Counted from the first letter of the stretch, positions 15,967 to 25,252 are shown. The stretch is 64,000 nt of DNA from Chlamydiales bacterium STE3 (GCA_011125455.1 VKHO01000048.1:1-64000); one strand, 5' to 3'. Notes: generated by a model from the letters alone, not told the origin. Made by a program: numbers and translations.

Positions 15967-16728
15967 ATGAGCAAATTAGATTATTTTTTATTGACTCAGG
16001 TTCAAAGAAAAAACATTGGAACTGCAGAAACAGTTGCTAATTTTTGCCTAAAACCAGCTCAGTATCTTTGGAATGGAAAAAAAATAGATTTCATTCAAGA
16101 AGACGACCTAAAAGCTGCTCAAGTAGATTTCATTTTTAATTCTCAGCAACGCTCGTGGAAAATGACAGCCTTCATGGTAGTATTGCTCATCCCTGGTACC
16201 CTTTTAGGAGCTACTTTAAAGGCCTATGCTCTGCTTAGATCTTATGATAGAGAAGATACTGCGTTCTTACTAGATTGCTTAAAAAAAGAGCAAGCAAACA
16301 AAATATTTGTTCCTCAAGGGCAAGCTGAATTTGGCGAAAAAATTCGTCAACTTACTGAAACAATAAGGTCAACAGGTTCCTTGAGTGCACGTCTTATGGA
16401 TAAAAACAAACCTCTTTTTCTTTCTGAAATTGGAGACTTAAGACTCCTCTATGAAGAAAATCACCCAAGTGCTTTTGGCGGATGGACCAAAGAATGTAAT
16501 CCAAAAGCAATTGAAGTCAATAATACAATGTTAGATAACATTCACTTACTATGGAATTTATCCTATATTAATTTGGTCGATCGTTACCGTCCCTTATCTT
16601 ACCCTGTAGGAGAGGAATGGTCATTGAAAAAAATTAATCCTACTGTAACTTCATTAAACGTGGAAACATTAAAGTTTACAGAGGATATGAAAGCAAAAGA
16701 TTTCTTCGCCAAAAAATACGGCATGTAA
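15967..16728 (+). CDS. Hypothetical chlamydia-type protein with one membrane segment
   Basis: A 253-aa protein of unknown function. The N-terminus (about 60 residues with YFLLTQVQRKN) is followed by one hydrophobic segment, MTAFMVVLLIPGTLLGATLK, at residues about 60-80. A soluble domain of about 170 residues comes next. The overall plan (short N-terminal helix region, hydrophobic LLIPG segment near residue 70, soluble tail) is the same as in the 10337 and 27335 proteins. The tail has no kinase-like motifs. A weak AGG lies upstream of the ATG. It may be a truncated relative of the kinase-like protein or an independent family sharing a targeting module. Confidence 0.65.
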   Translation: MSKLDYFLLTQVQRKNIGTAETVANFCLKPAQYLWNGKKIDFIQEDDLKAAQVDFIFNSQQRSWKMTAFMVVLLIPGTLLGATLKAYALLRSYDREDTAFLLDCLKKEQANKIFVPQGQAEFGEKIRQLTETIRSTGSLSARLMDKNKPLFLSEIGDLRLLYEENHPSAFGGWTKECNPKAIEVNNTMLDNIHLLWNLSYINLVDRYRPLSYPVGEEWSLKKINPTVTSLNVETLKFTEDMKAKDFFAKKYGM

Positions 16729-17168
16729 TACTTGCTTCTTATAAACGGCATAGGATGTTTTTTTTTGCTTTAGTTTGGTGTTAGGGAAGTTTGCTTTATT
16801 TTTGACATTTTTAGGCATAAAATTTTTCCTCAAATGGCGACCTCATCTATTCTCTAAAACCCTCTCCTAATAAAATAATTTTTTTGCCTTTCTGATTGTC
16901 ATGATGGCTTTTTATCGTCACTGGCAAAAAAATGTAAGGCAGAGTGCTTTCGTAATGGCCTTAAAAAACATCCTGACCATTCAAAGAGGAAACGAACCTG
17001 AGCACAAAGCAGGTCCAACAACTACAATAAGTTGAATAGGTTGTAGCTGTTTTTAAAACAAATTATAATGATTTACATTGTCATAACAATGTGATATAAA
17101 CATTGTTTTTCAGAAGAATAATCGTTTAATTTGCATAGGTTTTTCTGAATTTAAAAACATTCAACCCA
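16729..17168. other. Gap ending in a terminator, possible small RNA
   Basis: There is no ORF of note in these 440 bp. The only clear structure is the hairpin at 17017-17054. The stretch 16900-17016 is less AT-rich than its surroundings and could be the body of a small RNA or a long 3' untranslated region of the 15967 gene. The last 100 bp contain the promoter region of mutS; no box pair is convincing. Confidence 0.3.
17017..17054 (+). terminator. Rho-independent terminator without an obvious gene
   Basis: AACAACTACAA (17017-17027) pairs with TTGTAGCTGTT (17041-17051) at 10 of 11 positions around a 13-base loop. The stem runs into a T-stretch ending at 17054. It lies 290 bp beyond the nearest upstream stop codon and before mutS. 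Confidence 0.5.
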
Positions 17169-17177
17169 TTGAACGCT

Positions 17178-19703
17178 ATGACAAAAGAAGAAAAGGCAAA
17201 AACAACACCTATGATGGCGCAATGGTATGAATGTAAAGCAGCTGCCAAGGATGCCATTCTTTTTTTTAGACTAGGTGATTTCTATGAAGCGTTTTACGAT
17301 GATGCAGCTCTTATCGCTAAAGAGCTAGACCTTACTTTGACCAAACGTCAAGACACACCGATGAGCGGCGTGCCTTATCATACCGCAGAAACATATATCG
17401 ACCGCCTTGTGTCCAAGGGCTACAAAGTAGCCGTTGCAGAACAAACAGAAAATCCTACGGGCAAAGGACTTGTGAATCGAGAAGTCAAACGCTTCATCAC
17501 TCCAGCTACTAACTTTAGCTCCTCCTATCTATCAGAAAAATCGAATACCTTTTTCGCCTGTGTGCATCAGTTGGGAACATTATTCGGCCTTGCTATAGCT
17601 GATCTTACCACTGGAGAATGCTATGTCATTGAATTCGACGATCTTAAAACGCTTCAAAGCGAACTCTATCGCCTATGTCCGAAAGAACTTCTTATCTCTT
17701 CAAAATTTAAAGAAAAACACCCACAATTTCTCGAAGACCTACATACTGGCTTATCTTGCTTGGTTAATTCAATTCCAGAATGGCATTTCGAGCATAAATT
17801 GTGCTATGATTTTCTAACCCAACACTTTAACGTTTTGCGTTTGGATGGATTTGGTTTAAAGGCTATGGTCACAGCCATCAATGCAGCAGGAGCATTGCTC
17901 TCATTTCTTAAAGAGACTCTTTGCCATTGCATCAGCCATTTTACATCGATTTCTACCTACTCCTCCAACCAATTTATGGAGCTTGATCGCGCAACCCTAA
18001 ATAATTTGGAGATTTTGCAATCGCAAAATGAGCGCTCCAAGAAAAATACACTCGTTGCTCTTTTGGATCAAACCATCACTCCGATGGGCGGAAGGGCGCT
18101 GAGGAGGCTTCTTGTTCAACCTTTATTAGATCCGTTAAAAATTGAACAAAGACATTCAGCAATTGAACAGTTTCTTTACCATTACGAAGCTATGGAAAAA
18201 ATGCGCACCCTTCTTGAAGGTGTTAGGGATTTAGAACGTTTAATAATGCGCATCAATACAGGACGCGCAAGCCCGAAAGATATCCTTAGCTTAAAATTTT
18301 CTCTCGAGCCATTACCTTATTTAAAAAACATTTTGTCGGTCTTTAATCACACGTTAATCCAACATGAAAATGGCAAGATTAAAACGCTCCCCTCCTTGGT
18401 TCAATTAATCACCGAATCCTTAAATGAAGAAGTCCCTTTAAGAGTTTCTGACGGCAACGTCTTCCGAAAAGGCTTCTGCAGTGAGTTAGACGAGCTGCGC
18501 GTAATTAGCCAAGATAGCAAACTGTGGATGAGTAATTACCAACTTCACTTAAGAGAAACATCTGGCATCAAAACATTGAAAGTAGGTTACACGAGGGTTT
18601 CGGGTTTTTATATTGAAGTTAGCAAAGGCCAAGCAGAAAAAGTTCCTGAGAATTTCGTCAGAAGGCAAACATTAACAAATGCAGAACGCTACATTACTCC
18701 GGAATTAAAAGAATATGAGGAGAAAGTCTTTCGTAGCGAAGAAAAAATCGCTCAGATTGAATCAGCTCTTTTTGATGAACTCATTAGAAAGATCTCGAGC
18801 TATTCCCAGGATATTCTCCTCTCAGCTCAAGCAATTGCTCTGCTGGACTTTTTACTGGGATTAGCCAAAGTCGCGCGCGACAAAAACTACTGTAAACCCA
18901 TCGTCGATGATGGCACAAGCTTCGATATTAAAGAAGGTCGCCATGCGATTATCGAAAGCATTCATCTTGAAGAAAAGTTTATTGCCAATGATACCTTTTT
19001 AGACACTGAAAATCACAGGATGATGCTGATCACTGGACCAAACATGGCAGGAAAATCCACTTACATAAGGCAAGTGGCTCTGATTGCCATCATGGCCCAA
19101 ATTGGTTCTTATGTTCCAGCAAAATATGCCCGAATCGGTATTGTAGATAAGCTCTTCACAAGAATCGGAGCCAGCGACGATCTTTCGCGAGGGCAATCGA
19201 CATTCATGGTCGAAATGACAGAAACGGCAAATATTTTAAACAATGCGACCTCCCGATCCTTAGTGATTTTGGATGAAATCGGCCGTGGAACAAGCACCTA
19301 TGATGGCATTTCGTTAGCCTGGTCAATAGCAGAATACCTCCTTTCAATCGAAGGGAAGAAGGCAAAAACGCTTTTCGCCACCCATTATTTTGAATTGACT
19401 AAATTAGAAGAGAAAATGTCTGGTGTGCAAAACTACTCCGTCGCTGTTCACGAAAGTGGCGATCAAGTACTTTTCTTACGAAAAATTGTTCGTGGTAAAG
19501 CCGATAGAAGTTATGGAATCCACGTAGCACGTTTAGCCGGACTTCCTAGGTGGGTGATCTCAAGAGCAAAAGAAATTCTTTTTCATCTTGAAGAAGGATC
19601 TAAGGGCAATACTACATTTGAGCCCCCTCAGCATAGAAAACTCTCTCAGCAAAAAGCTAAGTATACAGCAAATGAATTTCAGTTAACTTTTTTTAATGAA
19701 TAA
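17178..19703 (+). CDS. mutS: DNA mismatch repair protein MutS
   Basis: MutS recognises base mismatches and small loops and recruits MutL to start repair. The 841-aa protein from ATG 17178 (an in-frame TTG lies 9 bp upstream) has all expected parts. The N-terminal mismatch-binding domain carries the GDFYEAFYDDA motif (Phe-x-Glu wedge). Connector, lever and clamp domains follow. The C-terminal ABC-type ATPase has Walker A GPNMAGKST near residue 619, the LSRGQSTFMVEM region, Walker B LVILDEIGRGTST near 695, and the switch ATHYFEL. Length is normal and the frame is unbroken. No mutL lies nearby, so the gene appears to be transcribed alone. Confidence 0.97.
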   Translation: MTKEEKAKTTPMMAQWYECKAAAKDAILFFRLGDFYEAFYDDAALIAKELDLTLTKRQDTPMSGVPYHTAETYIDRLVSKGYKVAVAEQTENPTGKGLVNREVKRFITPATNFSSSYLSEKSNTFFACVHQLGTLFGLAIADLTTGECYVIEFDDLKTLQSELYRLCPKELLISSKFKEKHPQFLEDLHTGLSCLVNSIPEWHFEHKLCYDFLTQHFNVLRLDGFGLKAMVTAINAAGALLSFLKETLCHCISHFTSISTYSSNQFMELDRATLNNLEILQSQNERSKKNTLVALLDQTITPMGGRALRRLLVQPLLDPLKIEQRHSAIEQFLYHYEAMEKMRTLLEGVRDLERLIMRINTGRASPKDILSLKFSLEPLPYLKNILSVFNHTLIQHENGKIKTLPSLVQLITESLNEEVPLRVSDGNVFRKGFCSELDELRVISQDSKLWMSNYQLHLRETSGIKTLKVGYTRVSGFYIEVSKGQAEKVPENFVRRQTLTNAERYITPELKEYEEKVFRSEEKIAQIESALFDELIRKISSYSQDILLSAQAIALLDFLLGLAKVARDKNYCKPIVDDGTSFDIKEGRHAIIESIHLEEKFIANDTFLDTENHRMMLITGPNMAGKSTYIRQVALIAIMAQIGSYVPAKYARIGIVDKLFTRIGASDDLSRGQSTFMVEMTETANILNNATSRSLVILDEIGRGTSTYDGISLAWSIAEYLLSIEGKKAKTLFATHYFELTKLEEKMSGVQNYSVAVHESGDQVLFLRKIVRGKADRSYGIHVARLAGLPRWVISRAKEILFHLEEGSKGNTTFEPPQHRKLSQQKAKYTANEFQLTFFNE

Positions 19704-19719
19704 TTTTTTTCTAAAACTA

Positions 19720-19746
19720 TTGACAACTATTTATAAAAATTAATAG
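19720..19746 (+). promoter_or_regulatory. Possible promoter of the 40-codon gene
   Basis: A perfect -35 box TTGACA at 19720-19725 is followed by TAATAG at 19741-19746 with a short 15-bp spacer. It lies between the mutS stop and the small gene at 19786, giving that gene its own transcription start. The non-ideal spacer lowers confidence. Confidence 0.4.
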
Positions 19747-19785
19747 AAAGAATTTGTCCAACCATTAACCTTTAAGGAGGGAAAC

Positions 19786-19908
19786 ATGGACAAAAAACAC
19801 CAACAGCCTCAAAAAGGCTCTACTAATCCAGGTCAAAAGAACCAACCACAAAAACAACAGCAACAGCCACAAACTCCAAATCAAAAAAAAGCTGGTTCAA
19901 ACTGGTAG
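19786..19908 (+). CDS. Small Gln/Lys/Pro-rich protein, 40 aa
   Basis: A 40-aa peptide made almost entirely of Gln, Lys, Pro, Asn and Ser (it starts MDKKHQQPQKGSTNPGQ and ends KKAGSNW). It is basic and certainly disordered. The case for a real gene is strong: an AAGGAGG site stands directly upstream at ideal spacing, a TTGACA promoter box lies before it, and a near-perfect hairpin terminator follows 13 bp after the stop. Such a complete single-gene unit suggests abundant expression. Function is unknown. Nucleic-acid binding would fit the charge but is a guess. Confidence 0.7.
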   Translation: MDKKHQQPQKGSTNPGQKNQPQKQQQQPQTPNQKKAGSNW

Positions 19909-19920
19909 ATTTTTCCTTAG

Positions 19921-19946
19921 GCGCAACTTTTTTAAGTTGCGCTTTT
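19921..19946 (+). terminator. Terminator of the 40-codon gene
   Basis: GCGCAACTT at 19921-19929 pairs perfectly with AAGTTGCGC at 19934-19942 around a 4-base T loop, followed by TTTT. It is a textbook rho-independent terminator. Confidence 0.85.
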
Positions 19947-19993
19947 AATTTCCCAAATTGTATGGGACGCTTAGAAGGCGCCCTTGCCTCAAA

Positions 19994-20704
19994 ATGCAGA
20001 GTAGTTCCTTGTTCACCAATTCAAAACATCCCCATTACCAAGATGCCAACATTGTTTTTCAGTTTTTTCTATCCGAGTTTTTAAAAGCGGTAGAGGAAGT
20101 TACCTCTCTCGATGAACGTTTAAGCTTATACAAGCAAAAAAACAATGATAATTATCGAGAACTTTTCGTTTCTCTTGTAGAGCTTTGCGGTTTTTTACCC
20201 AAACATGCGCGATTTTTTCCATGGGGATTAGCGGAAGGAAGCCTAAATAAACTCATTACTTTAATCCAGCAATATGTACAATTAGTTGGAGATAGTAAGG
20301 AATTAAAAGAGATCCAAAATATATTGGATAAATGTTTAAAGGAAGCACATAAAGCCCTAGATTTACTTAAAGACTCAGAGAAAGATAAAACCTCACTTTA
20401 TCTCGAAGAAATGATTGCTATGCATCTTACTCAAACGCTTAAGACCTTTAAAAAGCTAAATAAATTAATCCTCCCTCTGCTCCAGCAATTTAAAAACAGT
20501 GAAAATGTTCTTTTTTTTCTCTTACGCAATCTGCAAGCTTTGAGAAAAATTTATGGTAAACGGGCTATTGTGCAACTGTTTAAAGATATTCATCCGAACG
20601 GCCCTCAATCTCTTGAACGTTTTCTCCTAAAAGAATATTCTAGGAGAGGCTTCTCCCAGCTAGCAAAAAACATTAATGAGAAAATGGCTGAGCTTACTTT
20701 GTGA
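19994..20704 (+). CDS. Hypothetical helical protein upstream of priA
   Basis: A protein of 236 aa if it starts at ATG 19994; the open frame also allows a TTG at 19958, and no ribosome-binding site decides between them. It appears soluble and all-helical, rich in Leu, Lys and Glu, with no signal peptide. The stop overlaps the GTG start of the next gene by 4 bp (GTGA), so the two are translationally coupled and probably act together. No family is recognised. Position two genes before priA suggests a conserved chlamydial gene block rather than a recently acquired gene. Confidence 0.65.
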   Translation: MQSSSLFTNSKHPHYQDANIVFQFFLSEFLKAVEEVTSLDERLSLYKQKNNDNYRELFVSLVELCGFLPKHARFFPWGLAEGSLNKLITLIQQYVQLVGDSKELKEIQNILDKCLKEAHKALDLLKDSEKDKTSLYLEEMIAMHLTQTLKTFKKLNKLILPLLQQFKNSENVLFFLLRNLQALRKIYGKRAIVQLFKDIHPNGPQSLERFLLKEYSRRGFSQLAKNINEKMAELTL

Positions 20705-21447
20705 AACAAGAACTTTTAGAACTAATCTCGCTAACTAAACTTTTTATCCACGAAAATTACTCCCTCTCTCACAAAAACAGCCATAAGCTACCCCTTTCTA
20801 ACTCGCCAAAACCTTTACCTGTCAAAGAGTTAAAAGCCGAAACAGCACCTTTACCTCAGAGGCTACCGTCATCCCAACCCTTACCTTCTTTAGATCATAC
20901 AGGAGTCTTGCCAAACACCTTACCGGTAAAAGAGCTAAAAGCAAAAGAAGAGCCTCTTCCTCCAAAGTTGCCGTCTTTAGAAAAAGAGCCCTTGCCAAAG
21001 ATCGAAAAAGATTTTTCTGACATTATCAAAATTTTTACCAACGAACTTCCGCACATAAATATCCGCAAAACCCCGCTCGATGATACGGTAGCGAAAATAA
21101 AATCTAGGGAGTGGGAGTTAAAGGAAGTCAATGTCCAAGCCCTCATTCTTTTTGATCAGGAAAGTGCAAAGGAAATCCGATTTCTTCAAAACGTTGCTGA
21201 TTGCCTTTCTTTAAGATTTGGGTTTACAAAAGTAATAAGTATTCAGGAGTTAAATGAAATTGATTTTACTCCTACTTTAAAGTGCATCCTGTCGAGTAAA
21301 CAAATTTTCACGAACTCTGAAAAACTTCAATCTCTTGCCAAAAAGAACAATACTCCATTTTCTCTTTACGAAGCTGTTTCTCACTACTTTAAAAACCCCC
21401 AGGAAAAAGCGCAACTTTGGCAGACCCTATCTTCTTTACTAGGTTAA
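20701..21447 (+). CDS. Hypothetical protein with Pro-rich repeats, next to priA
   Basis: A 248-aa protein starting at GTG 20701. An N-terminal helix of about 25 residues is followed by a Pro/Leu/Lys-rich linker, about residues 30-105. The linker holds two near copies of the unit LPVKELKA followed by PLP and LPS. A C-terminal globular domain of about 140 residues ends in a helical SLYEAVSHYF region. No catalytic motif is seen. The 4-bp overlap with the previous gene and the 13-bp gap to priA indicate one operon. In Chlamydia trachomatis a hypothetical gene (CT779) also lies beside priA; equivalence is an inference from position only. Confidence 0.65.
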   Translation: MKQELLELISLTKLFIHENYSLSHKNSHKLPLSNSPKPLPVKELKAETAPLPQRLPSSQPLPSLDHTGVLPNTLPVKELKAKEEPLPPKLPSLEKEPLPKIEKDFSDIIKIFTNELPHINIRKTPLDDTVAKIKSREWELKEVNVQALILFDQESAKEIRFLQNVADCLSLRFGFTKVISIQELNEIDFTPTLKCILSSKQIFTNSEKLQSLAKKNNTPFSLYEAVSHYFKNPQEKAQLWQTLSSLLG

Positions 21448-21460
21448 AGGCCAAAATCTC

Positions 21461-23674
21461 ATGACAATAGCCTCTGTTCTTCTTGATGTTGCCATAGGAA
21501 AGCCCTTAGACTACAGCATCCCCCCTGAGCTAGTGGGAAAAGTCTGTAAGGGAAGCCTTGTGAAAGTTCCGTTACACAATCGCACCAAACACGGTGCAGT
21601 GATTGAAATTAAAGAGAAAAGTTCCTACGCTTCTATCAAGCCCATCGTAGACCTTGTTAATGATGCCGCACCTTTAACTCAAGACCTCCTAAGTTTAAGC
21701 TTTTGGCTTGCCGAACACTACTGCACTTCATGGGAAACCGTTTTAAAAACAATGGTCCCTTCAAGCATTCGAGGAAAATCTCGCCCCAAAGAACAACTTT
21801 TCATCTCTAGGGCTAAAAATTTAGAAGAATTGAGAACCCACTGCAGCTTAATGAGACAAAAAAGTCCGCAGCAAGCCGCACTTTTAGACACTATGCTTCA
21901 TGTCAATAAGGGCATCTTGCTTGCGGACCTCATCGCAGGCGGAGGAAGCCGCGCTGCGTGCCAAGCTCTTATTAAAAAAGGCCTTTTAAAAGCTGAAAAA
22001 ACATGCATCGACCGCTCCCCCCTTCACGAAGCGGAATTCTTTCGTACTAAAGCCAAAATTCTTAATGCAGAGCAGGCTGAGGCACTACAGAGCATCACCG
22101 GCAGCATGGCGGCAAAAAAATTTGCCGCCCATCTTTTATGGGGCATCACCGGCAGCGGAAAAACTGAAGTTTATCTACAAGCTATTGATCATGCCTTAAA
22201 AAATGATCAAGGAGCAATCTTGCTTGTTCCAGAAATCTCTTTAACTTCACAGACAATCGAGCGCTTTAAAAGCCGCTTTACGGACAATATTGCAATTCTC
22301 CATTGCCGGTTGAGCCAGGGCGAACGCTTTGATGAGTGGATGAAGATCGCAAGAGGTGAAGCGAGAATTGTCATTGGCGCTAGATCATCAGTGTTTAGTC
22401 CTGTAAAAAATCTCGGACTCATTATCGTCGATGAAGAGCATGATTTTTCCTACAAGCAATCTGACATGATGCCTTGTTATAATGCACGCGATGTAGCCGT
22501 GATGCGTGCTTCCTTTTCTCAATCGGTTGTTATCCTAGGCAGTGCGACACCAAGCCTTGAGACTTTTCATAATAGCCAAATAGGCAAGTATTGCCTTAAC
22601 ACCTTGCAAAGAAGAACCCTTAAAGCTGAACTACCCGAGGTAGAAATTGTCGATATGCGTCGCGAATGGGAAAAAGCAAAGGGCTTTACTCTGTTTTCCG
22701 ACACCTTGCTGTCAGGAATCAAAACCAATCTGCAAAAAGGTGAGCAGACAATCCTTTTTTTGAATCGGAGAGGCTACCACACCTCTCTTTTTTGCCCCTC
22801 TTGCGGAGAGGCTGTCAAATGTGCAGAATGTGATGTAGCAATGACTTACCACTATAAGGAAGATCACCTTTCGTGCCATCTTTGCGGTTGCTTCCAATCT
22901 CCCCTGCCGCAGGTTTGCCCCAAGTGCCATGGATCAGCGCCTATGAAATTTAAGGGCGTTGGTACAGAACAGGTGGAGCGAGCTCTTCACGCCATTTTTC
23001 CTGAGGTGCGAACGACAAGATTGGATAGGGATACGACAAAGAACAAGGGCAGTCATCAAAAAATTTTTAAAGAGTTTAAAACCGGTAAGGCGGATGTTCT
23101 CATCGGCACGCAAATGGTTGCCAAAGGACTTCACTTTCCCGAAGTCACTCTTGTAGGGGTTCTTAACTGCGACAGCAGCTTATCCATTCCCGACTTTCGC
23201 TCATCGGAAACGACCTTTCAACTCATCACGCAGGTTGCAGGAAGATCAGGAAGAGGGGCTTTAACGGGAAAAGTGATCTTGCAAACGCTCATCCCTGATA
23301 ATAACACGATCTCCTATGCCTCACAACAGGATTACAAAGCGTTTTATGAAGAAGAAATGGCAACTCGAAAGCTGTTTGGCTATCCTCCCTACTCTCATCT
23401 CATTAAAATCCGCCATAGCGGCCTTAAGGAAAAGCAAGCGCGCCAAGAGTTGGAAATGTTTCGCCTAAAACTTCTCGAACTCTTTCCTTCTCAGTATGAG
23501 ATGACTCCAGTGATGGCTTCAGGACACGCCAAAATCAAAAACATCTACCGCTTTCAATTTCTTATCCGTGGTCCTAAAATCGGTTTAATGACGAAAATCC
23601 TAAACGATTTGAACCAAAAGAAAAAAAGTCCTAAATTTTTTATCGACGTTAGCCCCGCTTCAACTTTCTTTTAG
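21461..23674 (+). CDS. priA: Primosomal protein N' (PriA helicase)
   Basis: PriA is the 3'-to-5' DNA helicase that recognises stalled forks and restarts replication. The 737-aa protein shows the family order. The N-terminal 3' DNA-binding domain starts with VLLDVAIGKPLDYSIP. Walker A is [13 protein letters not shown] near residue 230, and Walker B reads IVDEEHDFSYKQ near 323. The two-zinc cysteine region at about 444-490 includes CPSCGEAVKCAEC and CHLCG. A later helicase motif, QVAGRSGRG, lies near 590. Length is normal. It follows two coupled unknown genes at 13 bp and is followed by rimO after a promoter. Confidence 0.97.
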   Translation: MTIASVLLDVAIGKPLDYSIPPELVGKVCKGSLVKVPLHNRTKHGAVIEIKEKSSYASIKPIVDLVNDAAPLTQDLLSLSFWLAEHYCTSWETVLKTMVPSSIRGKSRPKEQLFISRAKNLEELRTHCSLMRQKSPQQAALLDTMLHVNKGILLADLIAGGGSRAACQALIKKGLLKAEKTCIDRSPLHEAEFFRTKAKILNAEQAEALQSITGSMAAKKFAAHLLWGITGSGKTEVYLQAIDHALKNDQGAILLVPEISLTSQTIERFKSRFTDNIAILHCRLSQGERFDEWMKIARGEARIVIGARSSVFSPVKNLGLIIVDEEHDFSYKQSDMMPCYNARDVAVMRASFSQSVVILGSATPSLETFHNSQIGKYCLNTLQRRTLKAELPEVEIVDMRREWEKAKGFTLFSDTLLSGIKTNLQKGEQTILFLNRRGYHTSLFCPSCGEAVKCAECDVAMTYHYKEDHLSCHLCGCFQSPLPQVCPKCHGSAPMKFKGVGTEQVERALHAIFPEVRTTRLDRDTTKNKGSHQKIFKEFKTGKADVLIGTQMVAKGLHFPEVTLVGVLNCDSSLSIPDFRSSETTFQLITQVAGRSGRGALTGKVILQTLIPDNNTISYASQQDYKAFYEEEMATRKLFGYPPYSHLIKIRHSGLKEKQARQELEMFRLKLLELFPSQYEMTPVMASGHAKIKNIYRFQFLIRGPKIGLMTKILNDLNQKKKSPKFFIDVSPASTFF

Positions 23675-23713
23675 ACTCTTATAATAGAATCTACTGGGTT
23701 TAAAACTCCTTTT

Positions 23714-23743
23714 TTGATAAACTATCTCTAAATAATTTATAAT
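23714..23743 (+). promoter_or_regulatory. Predicted promoter of rimO
   Basis: TTGATA at 23714-23719 and a perfect TATAAT at 23738-23743 are 18 bp apart. Transcription would start near 23750, only about 8 bases before the rimO ATG, so the mRNA would be almost leaderless. No Shine-Dalgarno sequence is visible, which agrees. Confidence 0.55.
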
Positions 23744-23757
23744 CCAAAGTTTATAAT

Positions 23758-25179
23758 ATGCTGCCAATCGCTGGACAAAAAAACAAAAAAAGCGCTCAAC
23801 CTAAACTTCCTATTCAAGAGGAATCTCATTCTAAACCCCAGTTTGAGTTTCATGGGAATAAAATTCATTTTATCAGTTTAGGCTGCCCGCGAAACCTTGT
23901 CGACAGCGAAGTCATGTTAGGCATTCTTCTGCGTGCCGGTTATGAAGTTGCAGAAGAATTGGGCGATGCAGATTATATTGTTATCAACACTTGCGGATTC
24001 TTAGAAGCTTCACGAAATGAATCTTTAGAAACAGTTGACTTAGCTCTCAAAGGAAGAAAAGACTCTGCTCGCTTAATTGTTACTGGATGCATGGTTCAAA
24101 CGCATAGTGATACCTTAAAAACACAGTATCCAAGCATCGATTATCTTTTAGGTTCTGGCGATTTGGAAGGCATTTTAGAGGCCGTCCAATCTAAAGATAA
24201 TAAATCATTTATTACCAATGCGAGAAGTTACTTAGAAGCGGGAGAGGTTCCTCGTCAGCTATCTACTCCCAAGCATTACGCTTACTTGAAAATAGCCGAA
24301 GGCTGTCGCAAACGCTGCGCTTACTGCATCATCCCCACAATTAAAGGTCCCCTCAAAAGCAAATCGACAGAGCAAGTATTAAAAGAATTCAATCTCCTTC
24401 TCAACCAAGGGGTTAAGGAGATCATCTTAATCGCCCAAGATTTAGGAGACTACGCAAAAGACCGTGGAGCCAAAAAAGTTGATGGTCTGATTGAACTATT
24501 AAAAGAACTGCTCGCCATTGATAAGCCATTTTGGTTAAGACTTCTCTACCTTTATCCCGATGAAATTACCGATGAATTGATAGCGTTAATGAAAAGCGAT
24601 TCGCGTATCTGTCCTTATCTTGACATGCCAATCCAGCATGTCAACAATACCGTTTTGAAAGCGATGCATCGAGCCACTTCTAAAGAACAAATTGTCTCTA
24701 CGATTACTAAATTAAAAAAAGAGTTGCCTGATGTTGCCATTAGAACGAGCTTAATAGTCGGCTTTCCAGGAGAAACAGAAGAACAGTTTTCTGAACTTGC
24801 TGCCTTTTTAAAGGAATATCCTCTAGATAACGTGGGCATCTTTAAGTTTTCTAGAGAACCTGGTTCCTATGCTTATGACCTTCCTGATCAAATCGATGAA
24901 GAAACAAAAGAAAAACGCTACCAGCACTTGATGAAGATTCAACAGAAAGTCCTACAAAAAGTCAATCAGCGCTACAAAGGCAAAGTCATTCCGGTTGTTG
25001 TCGAAGGGTATCACCCTGAAACTGAGCTGCTCATGCGTGGCCGACACAGAGGACAGTGTCCTGACATCGACGGCCAAGTCATCATTAATGATGGTCGCAA
25101 AGTGAAGGCTTTTGGCGAGATTTACAAGGTCAAAATCACAGATATTGCTGGTTATGATTTAGTCGGTGCTGTTATCTAA
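23758..25179 (+). CDS. rimO: Ribosomal protein uS12 methylthiotransferase RimO
   Basis: RimO is a radical SAM enzyme that adds a methylthio group to an Asp of ribosomal protein S12. The 473-aa protein has an N-terminal UPF0004 domain with the first iron-sulfur Cys in SLGCPRNLVDSEVMLG and others in NTCGF and TGCMVQ. The radical SAM motif CRKRCAYC lies near residues 183-190, and a C-terminal TRAM domain follows. The VDSE after GCP distinguishes RimO from MiaB. About 35 extra residues precede the first domain; no later start fits. Translation would depend on an almost leaderless mRNA if the upstream promoter is correct. Confidence 0.95.
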   Translation: MLPIAGQKNKKSAQPKLPIQEESHSKPQFEFHGNKIHFISLGCPRNLVDSEVMLGILLRAGYEVAEELGDADYIVINTCGFLEASRNESLETVDLALKGRKDSARLIVTGCMVQTHSDTLKTQYPSIDYLLGSGDLEGILEAVQSKDNKSFITNARSYLEAGEVPRQLSTPKHYAYLKIAEGCRKRCAYCIIPTIKGPLKSKSTEQVLKEFNLLLNQGVKEIILIAQDLGDYAKDRGAKKVDGLIELLKELLAIDKPFWLRLLYLYPDEITDELIALMKSDSRICPYLDMPIQHVNNTVLKAMHRATSKEQIVSTITKLKKELPDVAIRTSLIVGFPGETEEQFSELAAFLKEYPLDNVGIFKFSREPGSYAYDLPDQIDEETKEKRYQHLMKIQQKVLQKVNQRYKGKVIPVVVEGYHPETELLMRGRHRGQCPDIDGQVIINDGRKVKAFGEIYKVKITDIAGYDLVGAVI

Positions 25180-25252
25180 TACGATTAGTTCGAGTAAAAT
25201 GTATGGCAAAATTGATCCATCGGTTAAAGTAAAAATCAAAAAGGATTTTTAC

